From NCBI RefSeq assembly GCF_009861525.1, contig NZ_WVHL01000006.1, positions 62,001 through 126,000 on the forward strand: 64,000 nucleotides of DNA. The letters run 5' to 3'. The position numbers and the translations under genes are program-made. Position 1 is the stretch's first letter. Every line of letters begins with the position of its first letter. Shown here one piece after another: positions 17,551 through 26,051 of the stretch. The notes beneath the pieces were generated by a model. It ran no database searches and was not told the origin of the DNA. It saw only the letters and a list, made by a program, of their open reading frames with translations. Source of the stretch: Pseudomonas sp. LD120. Its GTDB lineage: Bacteria > Pseudomonadota > Gammaproteobacteria > Pseudomonadales > Pseudomonadaceae.

Positions 17551-18135
17551 TTACTCGCCGAGGATCTGACCGACGGTCGGATCCTTGAACAGCCGGGTCA
17601 GCGCGTCGCTCAGAACATCGCCCACCAGCTTGGTGTTGGTTTCCTGATTCGGTGCCATACCGAAACGCTGATCCAGGGAAGCACCGTAACGGCCGCTGTA
17701 GCGACGGTTGGCGTTCTGCACATCGGAACGGAAGGTGGCACCAATGGTGGCCTCGGTTACGTACAGCCCCTCTTTCGGCGACTGGTACTTGAGCTCGGCC
17801 AGGGTCACGGTCAACTGTGGAGCATTGGAGCCGCCAGCGGTCGGGGTGAACCCCAGCAAGCGCACCGCGGCTTCTGCCTGAGCCTGCAGCTTCGGCAAGA
17901 TCTGCGCACCCTGCACGGTGATGGCGCTGGTTTCCGGGTACAGGCCGCCACGGGTCCCCAAGACAGGCGATGAACGCCCATCAACCACCCTCACCACCAC
18001 TGGCTGGCCATGACCAACGGGCGCCAGCTGGGTCATGAGCTTCGGCTCCGGGCTGAGTTGTTGCGGGCTGTGGGCGCACCCCACCAGCGACAGGCTAGTC
18101 ACAGTGATCAAACCGAACAACAGGCGTTGCAACAT
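17551..18135 (-). CDS. YajG family lipoprotein
   Basis: 194 aa from ATG 18135, since GGAG is 8 nt upstream; ATG 18141 is also possible. MLQRLLFGLITVTSLSLVGC is a lipoprotein signal with lipobox LVGC; +2 Ala predicts outer-membrane sorting. The mature part has the YajG features 'VVVRVVDGRSS', 'ETSAITVQG' and 'LTVTLAELKYQ'. The role of YajG lipoproteins is not established; the fold resembles other envelope lipoproteins. Single gene. Confidence 0.88.
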   Translation of the reverse strand: MLQRLLFGLITVTSLSLVGCAHSPQQLSPEPKLMTQLAPVGHGQPVVVRVVDGRSSPVLGTRGGLYPETSAITVQGAQILPKLQAQAEAAVRLLGFTPTAGGSNAPQLTVTLAELKYQSPKEGLYVTEATIGATFRSDVQNANRRYSGRYGASLDQRFGMAPNQETNTKLVGDVLSDALTRLFKDPTVGQILGE

Positions 18136-18341
18136 GCTCATTTCTCCAGGAATCAGGCACAAACAGGCCGGCAGTATAGCGGTGCACAACCGCGACGAAC
18201 CAGCGTCAGGCAAGAGTTAATCAGCCCTCAGACAGGTGCCGTACAACCGGGTTCCTGTAACCTGCCGTTCACTCGCAATACATCATGATGTAACAGCTCA
18301 AGGGCAGTCTTATCATCAATGACACAATCAGGTGCTTGGTC

Positions 18342-18575
18342 ATGAACTTCCTTCGCTCCCTGTTCACTGCGCGTCAGCCGTTTCGCAGCTTCGCCCTGTT
18401 GGACAGCCAGGGCCACTGCCGGGCCTTCAAGCATTGCCAGACGCCTCCAGTGGGCGACGGCTGGGTGGAAATCGAAGAAATTCGCTTGAACTGGCTGCAC
18501 AAGCCGCTACCCATCAGTGCTCGGATCGCCCCACGCTGCGCCCTGCCATCGGTACAACCGATACTGGCCACCTGA
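18342..18575 (+). CDS. Conserved hypothetical protein, 77 aa
   Basis: MNFLRSLFTARQPFRSFALLDSQGHCRAFKHC... from ATG 18342 with AGG about 10 nt upstream. Basic, soluble, with 'GWVEIEEIRLNWLHKPLP' in the second half. I know no named domain; it looks like a Pseudomonas-specific small protein. The divergent YajG gene starts 200 nt away. Confidence 0.6.
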   Translation: MNFLRSLFTARQPFRSFALLDSQGHCRAFKHCQTPPVGDGWVEIEEIRLNWLHKPLPISARIAPRCALPSVQPILAT

Positions 18576-19312
18576 CCAAAAGCCTAATAAAAGTCGCGAA
18601 ACAGGATCATTTCTGCGCATTTCTTCGTTACAATCTCCCCCCGATTATAAGGACGTCTCCTGATCGGGCCTCGCAGTACCGCCAACGCCACTGCGTTGGC
18701 ACCCCGCACCGCCCACAGAGAGCCGCCCACACAGATCGAGTGAAGCTGGCGTGCTTGCTGTCAACCTTGCAAACCTCCACTTTTCGCGAATCTGCAGAGC
18801 TGCCGTTGCTCGGACACTGAAGCTGTTTGCCCGTTGTGCTCGCATACCTGTATGCCGGCATCACCGCTCGGGCCAGGTGCCAAGCCGAGGCAGCCCTTTT
18901 TTGAGGTTCACGTCTTCAAAAGAGCGTGAAAAAACGGGTTTTCACAACTTCACAAGAGTGTGGCGAGCAAATGAATAGTTTTGCGTCTGAACTGGCACCA
19001 TTAGCCTCTACAACAGCCCGATTACACAGGACCGAGCGCTCCTCAAGAACTGGAGTTTGAAGCCTGTCCGCTGACGGATTTGGTTGCACGAACGGATGTA
19101 TCGACCATAAGTCGAATTGCCCGAGGCGCCCCAAGATGCGTTCATATGCACCTTAAGGCCCGGTTGGCAGCGTCCGTAGTAGTTGCAAAAAATTGCGAAA
19201 ATTCGGACATGGCGATTCTGGCCATGGGTGACCTGGGGCATCACGTGAACCGCCCCGTAACTCCTGGCAGCTATGCCGTCAATTTGGTGCTGCAGATTTT
19301 GGAGACGCGTTA
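18576..19312. other. Long 5' region of mqo, 737 nt
   Basis: No convincing gene. A possible sigma70 -10 (TACAAT, 18629-18634) with a weak -35 lies near its start, so mqo may have a leader of several hundred nucleotides. Two short frames are present: 18972-19061 (29 codons, MNSFASELAP) and 19080-19313, the latter ending TAATG on the mqo start. Neither shows family features. Possible site of RNA-level control of mqo. Confidence 0.45.
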
Positions 19313-20824
19313 ATGGCGCATAACGAAGCAGTAGACGTCGTATTGGTTGGGGCCGGCATCATGAGTGCCACCCTCGCCGTACTGCTCAAGGAGCTCGACC
19401 CTGCGATCAAGCTGGAAGTCGTCGAGCTGATGGATTCGGGTGCCGCGGAGAGTTCCAACCCGTGGAACAACGCCGGTACCGGCCACGCCGGCCTTTGTGA
19501 GCTGAACTACACGCCACAAGCCGCCGATGGCAGCATTGATATCAAGAAAGCCGTGCACATCAACACCCAGTTTGAGGTGTCGAAGCAGTTCTGGTCCTAC
19601 CTGACCAAGAAAGGCACGTTCGGCTCGTGCAGATCCTTCATCAGCCCAGTGCCGCACCTGAGCTTTGTGCAAGGTGACAAGGGTGTTTCCTTCCTCAAGA
19701 AACGCTTTGAAGTGCTGAGCCAGCACCATGCGTTCGCGGACATGGAATACACCGAGGACAAGGCCAAGATGGCTGAGTGGATGCCGCTGATGATGCCGGG
19801 CCGCCCAGCGGATGAAACCATCGCCGCGACCCGAGTGATCAACGGCACCGACGTCAACTTCGGGGCCTTGACCAACCAGTTGCTCAAGCACCTGACCAGC
19901 GCTCCTGATGCCCAGGTCAAGTACTGCAAGCGCGTGACCGGCCTGAAACGCAACAAGGACAATGGTTGGACCGTGAGCATCAAGGATGTCAACAGCGGCA
20001 ACAGCCGCGAGGTCGACGCCAAGTTCGTGTTCCTTGGCGCAGGTGGCGCGGCCCTACCACTGCTGCAGGCTTCCGGCATTGAAGAAAGCAAAGGCTTCGG
20101 CGGCTTCCCGGTCAGCGGCCAATGGCTGCGTTGCGACAACCCGGAAGTGGTCAAGCAGCACCAGGCCAAGGTCTACAGCCAGGCCGCCGTGGGCTCGCCG
20201 CCGATGTCGGTGCCGCACTTGGACACCCGTGTGGTCGATGGCAAGAAGTCCCTGCTGTTCGGACCCTATGCCGGCTTCACCACCAAGTTCCTCAAGCACG
20301 GTTCGTTCCTCGACCTGCCAATGTCAGTTCGCGCCGGCAACATCGGCCCGATGCTGGCCGTGGCCCGGGACAACATGGACCTGACCAAATACCTGGTCAG
20401 CGAAGTCATGCAGTCCATGGAACAGCGCCTGGAATCCCTGCGCCGCTTCTACCCGCAGGCCAAGGCCGAAGACTGGCGCCTGGAAGTGGCCGGCCAACGG
20501 GTGCAGATCATCAAGAAAGACCCGAAGAAAGGCGGCATTCTGCAGTTCGGCACCGAACTGGTAGCAGCCAAGGACGGCTCTCTGGCCGCCCTGCTCGGAG
20601 CCTCTCCAGGCGCCTCGGTGACCGTGTCGATCATGCTGGAACTGATCGAACGCTGCTTCCCGGCCAAGGCCAAAGGTGAATGGGCCGGCAAGCTCAAGGA
20701 AATTTTCCCTGCGCGGGAAAAGGTCCTGGAAACCGATGCCGCCCTGTACCACAAGATCAACAGCGAAAATAACCTGAGCCTGGAGCTGGTCGAGCCCAGC
20801 AAGGAAACCGAAAGCTGCGCATGA
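19313..20824 (+). CDS. mqo: Malate:quinone oxidoreductase
   Basis: 503 aa, the expected length. N-terminal FAD Rossmann motif 'VDVVLVGAGIMSATLAVLLKE' and the family block 'SSNPWNNAGTGHAGLCELNYTP' near residue 47 identify Mqo, a peripheral inner-membrane FAD enzyme that oxidises malate to oxaloacetate and reduces quinone in the TCA cycle. C-terminal 'GASPGASVTVSIMLELIERCFP' is also typical. GGAG lies before ATG 19313. Followed by a strong terminator, so monocistronic, with an unusually long upstream region. Confidence 0.97.
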   Translation: MAHNEAVDVVLVGAGIMSATLAVLLKELDPAIKLEVVELMDSGAAESSNPWNNAGTGHAGLCELNYTPQAADGSIDIKKAVHINTQFEVSKQFWSYLTKKGTFGSCRSFISPVPHLSFVQGDKGVSFLKKRFEVLSQHHAFADMEYTEDKAKMAEWMPLMMPGRPADETIAATRVINGTDVNFGALTNQLLKHLTSAPDAQVKYCKRVTGLKRNKDNGWTVSIKDVNSGNSREVDAKFVFLGAGGAALPLLQASGIEESKGFGGFPVSGQWLRCDNPEVVKQHQAKVYSQAAVGSPPMSVPHLDTRVVDGKKSLLFGPYAGFTTKFLKHGSFLDLPMSVRAGNIGPMLAVARDNMDLTKYLVSEVMQSMEQRLESLRRFYPQAKAEDWRLEVAGQRVQIIKKDPKKGGILQFGTELVAAKDGSLAALLGASPGASVTVSIMLELIERCFPAKAKGEWAGKLKEIFPAREKVLETDAALYHKINSENNLSLELVEPSKETESCA

Positions 20825-20837
20825 TCTGACGCCCATG

Positions 20838-20876
20838 AAAAACGCCCCGGCCTATTAAAGGACGGGGCGTTTTTTT
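20838..20876 (+). terminator. Rho-independent terminator of mqo
   Basis: AACGCCCCG ... CGGGGCGTT hairpin followed by T7, 15 nt after the mqo stop. Confidence 0.9.
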
Positions 20877-20892
20877 ATGCCTTTTGAGCGGG

Positions 20893-21180
20893 TCAGCCGC
20901 GGGCGTTGTCCATCAGTTCGATATAGTCAGCGGCGTTGCGCTGATCCTTGATCAGGTCGACGAAGGTCTGGCCGCGCTCATCCTTGCCGTCCAGGTCCAG
21001 ACCGGCTTCGACGAAGAAGGTCAGGAAACGCTCGAAGTCGTCGATACGCAGGCCACGATAGGCCTTGATCAGTTTGTGCAGGGACGGCGAAGTGGCGTCG
21101 ACCGGTTCAAAATCGAGGAACAACTTGATCTGCTCATCACCGATCTCGTCACCAATCACTTGTTTCTTATCTTTACGCAT
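20893..21180 (-). CDS. PA4642 family protein
   Basis: 95 aa, MRKDKKQVIGDEIGDEQIKLFLDFEP..., with 'LIKAYRGLRIDDFERFLTFFVEAGLDL' and C-terminal 'NAADYIELMDNARG'. This matches the small acidic PA4642 family found beside mqo in Pseudomonas. Cytoplasmic; function unknown. Convergent with mqo. Confidence 0.85.
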   Translation of the reverse strand: MRKDKKQVIGDEIGDEQIKLFLDFEPVDATSPSLHKLIKAYRGLRIDDFERFLTFFVEAGLDLDGKDERGQTFVDLIKDQRNAADYIELMDNARG

Positions 21181-21243
21181 CGCCGACTCCAGCTCGCAGA
21201 CATTTCACGGGGCGGGCAGTTTACCCTCAGCCCACCTCCTGCC

Positions 21244-21729
21244 TCAACGCGGACGCACGCTCCCGGTGTGCAAGTCAGCCCAGACATGACCATTGGCGTA
21301 GCTGAGAAATTGGCAGTACACGGTGTTGTTACGCAGCAGGTCCATCACCGCGCGGTATTGAGCCAGGGGGTAATACAGACTCAAGGTTCGGGTCTTGGCA
21401 TCGTACTGCGGTTTTTTCAGGCTTTTGCTTTCGCCATCGAAACTCACCAGCACTTGAGTGATCGTAGCCCCCTTGTTCAACGGCTTGCCCTTGAGCCGCA
21501 GCCACACCGAGGAGGTCACCGGAATCGGCTGTTGATTGGACTGGCGCTGGCTGCCGATCACCACCGAGTACTCGGTGACCTGCAACAGTTGTTGCTGTTC
21601 AGGCACGGAGTTGCGCAGAGCCAGGTCGTCAGGCGGCAGAAACTGCACGTGTAGAGGGGCTGGAGCAGCGGCCAGAGGCAGGCTCAAACTCAGCAGAAGG
21701 GCCGCGCTAGTGCGAATCAACAGGCTCAT
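21244..21729 (-). CDS. Exported hypothetical protein
   Basis: 161 aa from ATG 21729 (MSLLIRTSAALLLSLSLPLAAA) with GGAG 6 nt upstream. The N-terminus is a clear Sec signal peptide ending near AAA-PAP. The mature part has beta-rich segments such as 'TEYSVVIGSQRQSNQQPIPVTSSVWLRLKGKPL' and a single Cys near the end. It resembles conserved Pseudomonas periplasmic proteins without named function. It lies upstream of the PA4642-family gene on the same strand (63 nt). Confidence 0.65.
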   Translation of the reverse strand: MSLLIRTSAALLLSLSLPLAAAPAPLHVQFLPPDDLALRNSVPEQQQLLQVTEYSVVIGSQRQSNQQPIPVTSSVWLRLKGKPLNKGATITQVLVSFDGESKSLKKPQYDAKTRTLSLYYPLAQYRAVMDLLRNNTVYCQFLSYANGHVWADLHTGSVRPR

Positions 21730-21842
21730 GACAGGCTCCAATCAAGGGCTGAGCACTCTAGCACGGGTTTTTGCTGCAGATCCTGCACCGCCGTCTGAGG
21801 CGCCTGCCGCAGCCTGCGGATACGACAAACGGGGGAACACAA

Positions 21843-22316
21843 TCAGTCGAATTGCGCACGCATCCAGGCTTGGTATTGCGCCACTCCCGGCTCGCCTTCC
21901 CGAGGCGCCCAACTGGCCTGTTCGCCCTTGCCCACCGGACGGTAAGGCCCGGCCTTGCATTCGAACATCAGGCTGTCGGGCTCAAGCACCACCAGACCAT
22001 GGAAGACCCCGGCCGGCAGATCGACACCCACGCAATCGCCGCCGGCCTGCAGCACTCGCTTGTCCAACACCTGGCCTTGTTCATCGAAAATCAGTACGCC
22101 AAGGCGCCCCTTGAGCACCAGCAGGGTCTCGGCCTTGTCGGCGCTCAAATGGCGGTGCGGGGGAATATAGGTTGCCGGCTGCAGCCCCACCGCCATGCGA
22201 TGGCAAGGCTCTTCCATGGCATGGAAGTTGTGATGCTGACGACCACGAGGGTTGGCCACAGCTTTCTCAGCCAGCTCGCTGAACAACGCTTGATCGAGAA
22301 AGCTCGGCCCGGACAT
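21843..22316 (-). CDS. WbuC family cupin-fold metalloprotein
   Basis: 157 aa. Cupin metal motif 'YIPPHRHLSADKAETLLVLKGRLGV' with two His and one Glu near residues 52-65 and the partner His in 'GVFHGLVVLEP' near 106. WbuC proteins are best known near O-antigen clusters, with no established reaction; here the gene lies 3 nt after hpt on the same strand, with a likely shared transcript. AAGGGG lies 9 nt before ATG 22316, inside the end of hpt. Confidence 0.8.
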   Translation of the reverse strand: MSGPSFLDQALFSELAEKAVANPRGRQHHNFHAMEEPCHRMAVGLQPATYIPPHRHLSADKAETLLVLKGRLGVLIFDEQGQVLDKRVLQAGGDCVGVDLPAGVFHGLVVLEPDSLMFECKAGPYRPVGKGEQASWAPREGEPGVAQYQAWMRAQFD

Positions 22317-22319
22317 GTC

Positions 22320-22877
22320 TTACATCCCCTTCACGGCATAGATGCCAGCGGCGTTACGCCAGTAGCCCTTGTAGTCCATGCCATAACCGAAGACATAACG
22401 GTCAACGCAAGGCAGGCCCATGTAGTCGGCTTTCAAATCAGGACGGGCCTTGCGATCGTGTTCCTTATCGATCAGCACCGCAGTGTGTACCGCCCGGGCA
22501 CCGGCGTGTTTACAGAAGTCGATGATGGCGCCCAGGGTGTGACCTTCATCGAGAATGTCATCGATGATCAGCACGTCGCGGTCAATAAAGGAGACTTCCG
22601 GCTTGGACTTCCAGAACAGCTCGCCACCGCTGGTTTCGTTGCGATAGCGCGTGGCGTGCAGGTAGGAGGCTTCCAGGGGGAACCGCAAGTGGGTCAACAG
22701 TTTGCCGGCAAAGATCAGACCGCCGTTCATGACACAGAACACCACCGGATTGCGCTCAGCCAGTTCTTCGGTGATTTGTGCACCGACCCGGGCAATGGCT
22801 GCCTCGACTTCAGCTTCGGTGTACAGGCAGTCAGCCTCGCGCATGATTTGACGGATATGCTCGAGATCAGCGGACAT
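22320..22877 (-). CDS. hpt: Hypoxanthine-guanine phosphoribosyltransferase
   Basis: 185 aa from ATG 22877 with GGAG 8 nt upstream; an extension to 22946 lacks a ribosome site. PRPP-binding motif 'VLIIDDILDEGHTLGAI' near residue 102 and 'NGGLIFAGKLLTHL' near 48 mark a type I purine PRTase, making IMP/GMP from hypoxanthine/guanine and PRPP in the cytoplasm. Divergent from upp-uraA, forming a nucleobase salvage group. Confidence 0.92.
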   Translation of the reverse strand: MSADLEHIRQIMREADCLYTEAEVEAAIARVGAQITEELAERNPVVFCVMNGGLIFAGKLLTHLRFPLEASYLHATRYRNETSGGELFWKSKPEVSFIDRDVLIIDDILDEGHTLGAIIDFCKHAGARAVHTAVLIDKEHDRKARPDLKADYMGLPCVDRYVFGYGMDYKGYWRNAAGIYAVKGM

Positions 22878-23042
22878 GGCGCTCTCCAAGGGGGTGGCAG
22901 TTTCGGAAAAGCGGGCAAAGGTACGCATCCGGCTCGGCCAGATCAAGCGTTTCTGGACTAACGTGCTTTATGTCTATAGGACAACAACCTCGGATAGATT
23001 AATCTAGGCCGTTTTTTTTGCCCGCCGCCGGAGCCTTTCCCT

Positions 23043-23681
23043 ATGCCCATCCGTGAGATCCGCCATCCGCTGATCCGACACAAACTTGGCCTTATGCGCC
23101 GCGCAGACATTAGCACGAAGAACTTTCGCGAGCTCGCTCAGGAAGTCGGTGCCCTGCTGACGTACGAAGCCACCAAAGACCTGCCCCTGGAAACCTATGA
23201 AATTCCGGGCTGGTGCGGCCCTGTCCAGGTCGAGAAGATCGCTGGCAAGAAGATTACCGTGGTGCCGATCCTGCGCGCCGGGATCGGCATGCTCGAAGGC
23301 GTACTGAGCCTGATCCCGGGTGCCAAGGTCAGCGCCGTGGGCGTGGCCCGCAATGAAGAAACCCTGCAGGCCCACACCTACCTGGAAAAGCTGGTACCGG
23401 AAATCGACGAGCGCCTGGCGATGATCATCGACCCGATGCTGGCCACCGGCAGCTCCATGGTCGCCACCATCGACCTGTTGAAGAAAGCCGGCTGCCGCGA
23501 TATCCGCGCCATGGTCCTGGTGGCCGCCCCGGAAGGCATCGCCGCCGTGGAACAAGCACACCCGGACGTGACCATCTACACCGCCTCCATCGATCAGAAA
23601 CTCAACGAACATGGCTACATCATTCCAGGTCTGGGTGATGCCGGTGACAAGATCTTCGGCACCAAGCAGAAGGACTCCTGA
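23043..23681 (+). CDS. upp: Uracil phosphoribosyltransferase
   Basis: 212 aa. 'MPIREIRHPLIRHKLGLMRR' start, 'VPILRAGIGMLEGVL' near residue 78 and the PRPP loop 'MIIDPMLATGSSMVA' near 128 are UPRTase signatures, with the terminal 'PGLGDAGDKIFGT' uracil-binding block. Makes UMP from uracil and PRPP. Its TGA shares one base with the uraA ATG, so uptake and salvage are translationally coupled. Confidence 0.96.
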   Translation: MPIREIRHPLIRHKLGLMRRADISTKNFRELAQEVGALLTYEATKDLPLETYEIPGWCGPVQVEKIAGKKITVVPILRAGIGMLEGVLSLIPGAKVSAVGVARNEETLQAHTYLEKLVPEIDERLAMIIDPMLATGSSMVATIDLLKKAGCRDIRAMVLVAAPEGIAAVEQAHPDVTIYTASIDQKLNEHGYIIPGLGDAGDKIFGTKQKDS

Positions 23682-24958
23682 TGATGCAGGATGAGTTCAA
23701 CGATCCGCTCTGGCGCCAGATGCTGTCTGGCGCACAGATGCTTTTCGTGGCCTTTGGCGCCCTGGTGTTGATGCCGCTGATTACCGGCCTTGACCCGAAC
23801 GTGGCGCTGTTCACCGCGGGTCTTGGGACTCTGCTGTTCCAGATAGTGACCGGGCGTCAAGTACCAGTATTCCTGGCCTCGAGCTTTGCCTTCATCACCC
23901 CGATCATTCTCGCCAAGGACCAGTTCGGCCTTGCCGCGACCATGGGCGGGGTAATGGCGGCAGGCTTCGTCTACACCTTTCTCGGCCTGGCGGTAAAGAT
24001 CAAGGGCACCGGCTTCATCGATCGCCTGCTGCCGCCGGTGGTCATTGGTCCGGTGATCATTTCCATCGGTCTGGCGATGGCCCCCATCGCCGCCAACATG
24101 GCCATGGGCAAGGCCGGTGACGGCAGCGAGCTGATTCATTACCAGACGGCGATGATGATCTCCATGCCGGCACTGCTCACCACGCTGATTGTCGCGGTGT
24201 TCGGCAAAGGCATCTTCCGCCTGGTGCCGATCATCTCCGGGGTGCTGGTGGGCTTTGCCCTGTCTTTCTACTTCGGCGTGGTGGACACCGCGAAAATTGC
24301 CGCAGCGCCCTGGTTGGCGCTGCCGCACTTCACTGCACCGGAGTTCAACTGGCAGGCCATCTTGTTCATTGTCCCGGTGGCCCTGGCGCCGGCCATTGAG
24401 CACATTGGCGGGGTGATTGCCGTGGGCAGCGTGACCGGTCGTGACTACCTGAAAAAGCCCGGCCTGCATCGCACTTTGCTCGGTGACGGCATCGCCACCA
24501 CCACCGCCGGCCTGTTTGGCGGCCCGCCCAACACCACGTACGCCGAAGTCACCGGCGCGGTGATGCTGACCAAGAACTACAACCCGAAAATCATGACCTG
24601 GGCGGCGGTATTCGCCATCACCCTGGCTTTTATCGGCAAGTTCGGCGCGCTGCTGCAAAGCATTCCGGTCCCGGTGATGGGCGGGATTCTGTGCTTGCTG
24701 TTCGGTTCGATTGCTGCGGTAGGCATGAACACCCTGATCCGTCACAAGATCGATCTGGGCGAAGCCCGCAATCTGGTGATCGTTTCGGTGACCCTGGTAT
24801 TCGGCATCGGCGGTGTGCTGGTAGGCACCGGCACCGGCCCGGATGACTTCGGCCTCAAGGGCATCGCCCTGTGCGCGGTCGTAGCCATCGTGCTGAACCT
24901 GGTGCTACCGGGCAACGACGGCTGGAAGAACAAAAACAGTGATGAGCCTCTGACCTAA
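23681..24958 (+). CDS. uraA: Uracil permease (NCS2 family)
   Basis: 425 aa, hydrophobic, about 12-14 helices. Contains the NCS2 hallmarks 'VALAPAIEHIGGVIAVGSVTGRDY' near residue 240 and 'GGPPNTTYAEVTGAVMLTKNYNP' near 285, where the Asn-Thr stretch helps bind the base. Proton-coupled uracil uptake across the inner membrane. Start overlaps the upp stop; ATG 23684 is an equal alternative. Convergent with hemH across a REP-like element. Confidence 0.94.
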   Translation: MMQDEFNDPLWRQMLSGAQMLFVAFGALVLMPLITGLDPNVALFTAGLGTLLFQIVTGRQVPVFLASSFAFITPIILAKDQFGLAATMGGVMAAGFVYTFLGLAVKIKGTGFIDRLLPPVVIGPVIISIGLAMAPIAANMAMGKAGDGSELIHYQTAMMISMPALLTTLIVAVFGKGIFRLVPIISGVLVGFALSFYFGVVDTAKIAAAPWLALPHFTAPEFNWQAILFIVPVALAPAIEHIGGVIAVGSVTGRDYLKKPGLHRTLLGDGIATTTAGLFGGPPNTTYAEVTGAVMLTKNYNPKIMTWAAVFAITLAFIGKFGALLQSIPVPVMGGILCLLFGSIAAVGMNTLIRHKIDLGEARNLVIVSVTLVFGIGGVLVGTGTGPDDFGLKGIALCAVVAIVLNLVLPGNDGWKNKNSDEPLT

Positions 24959-24964
24959 AGAGAC

Positions 24965-25010
24965 ATTCGCCGGCACACCCTCTCCTTTAGGAGCCGGGTT
25001 GCCGGCGAAG
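24965..25010 (-). repeat. Pseudomonas REP-like palindrome / convergent terminator
   Basis: Arms TTCGCCGGCA and TGCCGGCGAA surround an inner CTCCT/AGGAG pair; on the minus strand it reads TCGCCGGCAACCCGGCTCCTA, the same family as the copy at 10860-10912. It lies between the convergent uraA and hemH genes. Confidence 0.7.
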
Positions 25011-25013
25011 CTG

Positions 25014-26039
25014 TTACAACGCCAGCGGCGCCCGCGCGCACAACGTATTCAAGGCCTTGGCCCATTGCGGGTCGTCATTCAGGCATGGAATCAATACCAG
25101 ATCCTCCCCTCCTGCTTCGCGAAACTGCTCGCGACCGCGATCACCAATCTCTTCGAGGGTCTCGATGCAATCGGCGACAAATGCCGGGCACATCACCATG
25201 ACCTTCTTCACCCCCTGCTTGGCCAACTCATCAAGCCGCGCTTCCGTGTAGGGCTCGATCCATTTGGCCCGCCCCAGCCGCGACTGAAACGACACCGACC
25301 ATGTACCGTCCGCCAACCCCAGTTGCTCGGCCAACGCCGATGCGGTGCGCATGCATTGGGCGCGGTAACAAGTGGCCAACACCGCTGGCGAAGCATTGCG
25401 GCAGCAGTCGGCATCCTTGAAGCAATGCTGACCGGTGGGATCCAGCTTGGTCAGATGACGCTCTGGCAGACCATGGAAGCTGAGCAGCAGGTGATCATGC
25501 TCTTGAGCCAGATAGGGCTTGGCACTGCTCGCCAGGGCTTCGATGTATTCAGGCTGATCATAGAAGGGTTGCAGCACGCTGAATTGCACATCCAGCTGGT
25601 GCTCGCGCACCACCCGCTTGGCCTCCTCGATCACAGTGGTCACGGTGCTGTCGGCGAACTGTGGATAAAGCGGCGCCAGGGTGATTTTTTTCTGCCCCTG
25701 AGCCACCAGCTTGAGCAGCGCCGACTTGATGGATGGCTCGCCGTAACGCATCGCCAGCTCCACCGGGCCCTGCTTCCATTGCTCGCTCATCACTTGCTGC
25801 AGGCGACGACTGAGCACCACCAGAGGTGAGCCGTCTTCCCACCAGATCGAGGCATAGGCATGGGCGGACTGCTCCGGGCGCTTGATCAGGATCAGCGACA
25901 CCAGCAAGCGCCGCACCGGCCACGGCAGGTCAATGACATAGGGGTCCATCAGAAATTGATTGAGGTAGCTGCGCACATCCGCCACCGAGGTGGAAGCCGG
26001 CGAACCAAGATTGACCAGAAGCAATGCGTGATCGGTCAT
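25014..26039 (-). CDS. hemH: Ferrochelatase
   Basis: 341 aa. 'LLLVNLGSPASTSVADVRSYLNQFLMDPYVID' N-terminus, 'LLLSFHGLPERHL' with the catalytic His near residue 195, and 'CPAFVADCIETLEEI' with the catalytic Glu near 300 are ferrochelatase hallmarks. Inserts Fe2+ into protoporphyrin IX, the last step of haem synthesis. Cys-rich 'CFKDADCCRNA' stretch in the middle is worth noting, since some bacterial ferrochelatases bind Fe-S clusters. 12 nt after the TIGR01777 gene, so likely co-transcribed. Confidence 0.96.
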   Translation of the reverse strand: MTDHALLLVNLGSPASTSVADVRSYLNQFLMDPYVIDLPWPVRRLLVSLILIKRPEQSAHAYASIWWEDGSPLVVLSRRLQQVMSEQWKQGPVELAMRYGEPSIKSALLKLVAQGQKKITLAPLYPQFADSTVTTVIEEAKRVVREHQLDVQFSVLQPFYDQPEYIEALASSAKPYLAQEHDHLLLSFHGLPERHLTKLDPTGQHCFKDADCCRNASPAVLATCYRAQCMRTASALAEQLGLADGTWSVSFQSRLGRAKWIEPYTEARLDELAKQGVKKVMVMCPAFVADCIETLEEIGDRGREQFREAGGEDLVLIPCLNDDPQWAKALNTLCARAPLAL

Positions 26040-26051
26040 GCAACGTCCTAT

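Noticed and set aside
18972..19061. 29-codon frame MNSFASELAP in the mqo leader
   Set aside because: Possible leader peptide but no supporting ribosome site or conservation that I can see.
19080..19313. 77-codon frame ending on the mqo start
   Set aside because: No ribosome site or recognised features; kept only as part of the leader description.
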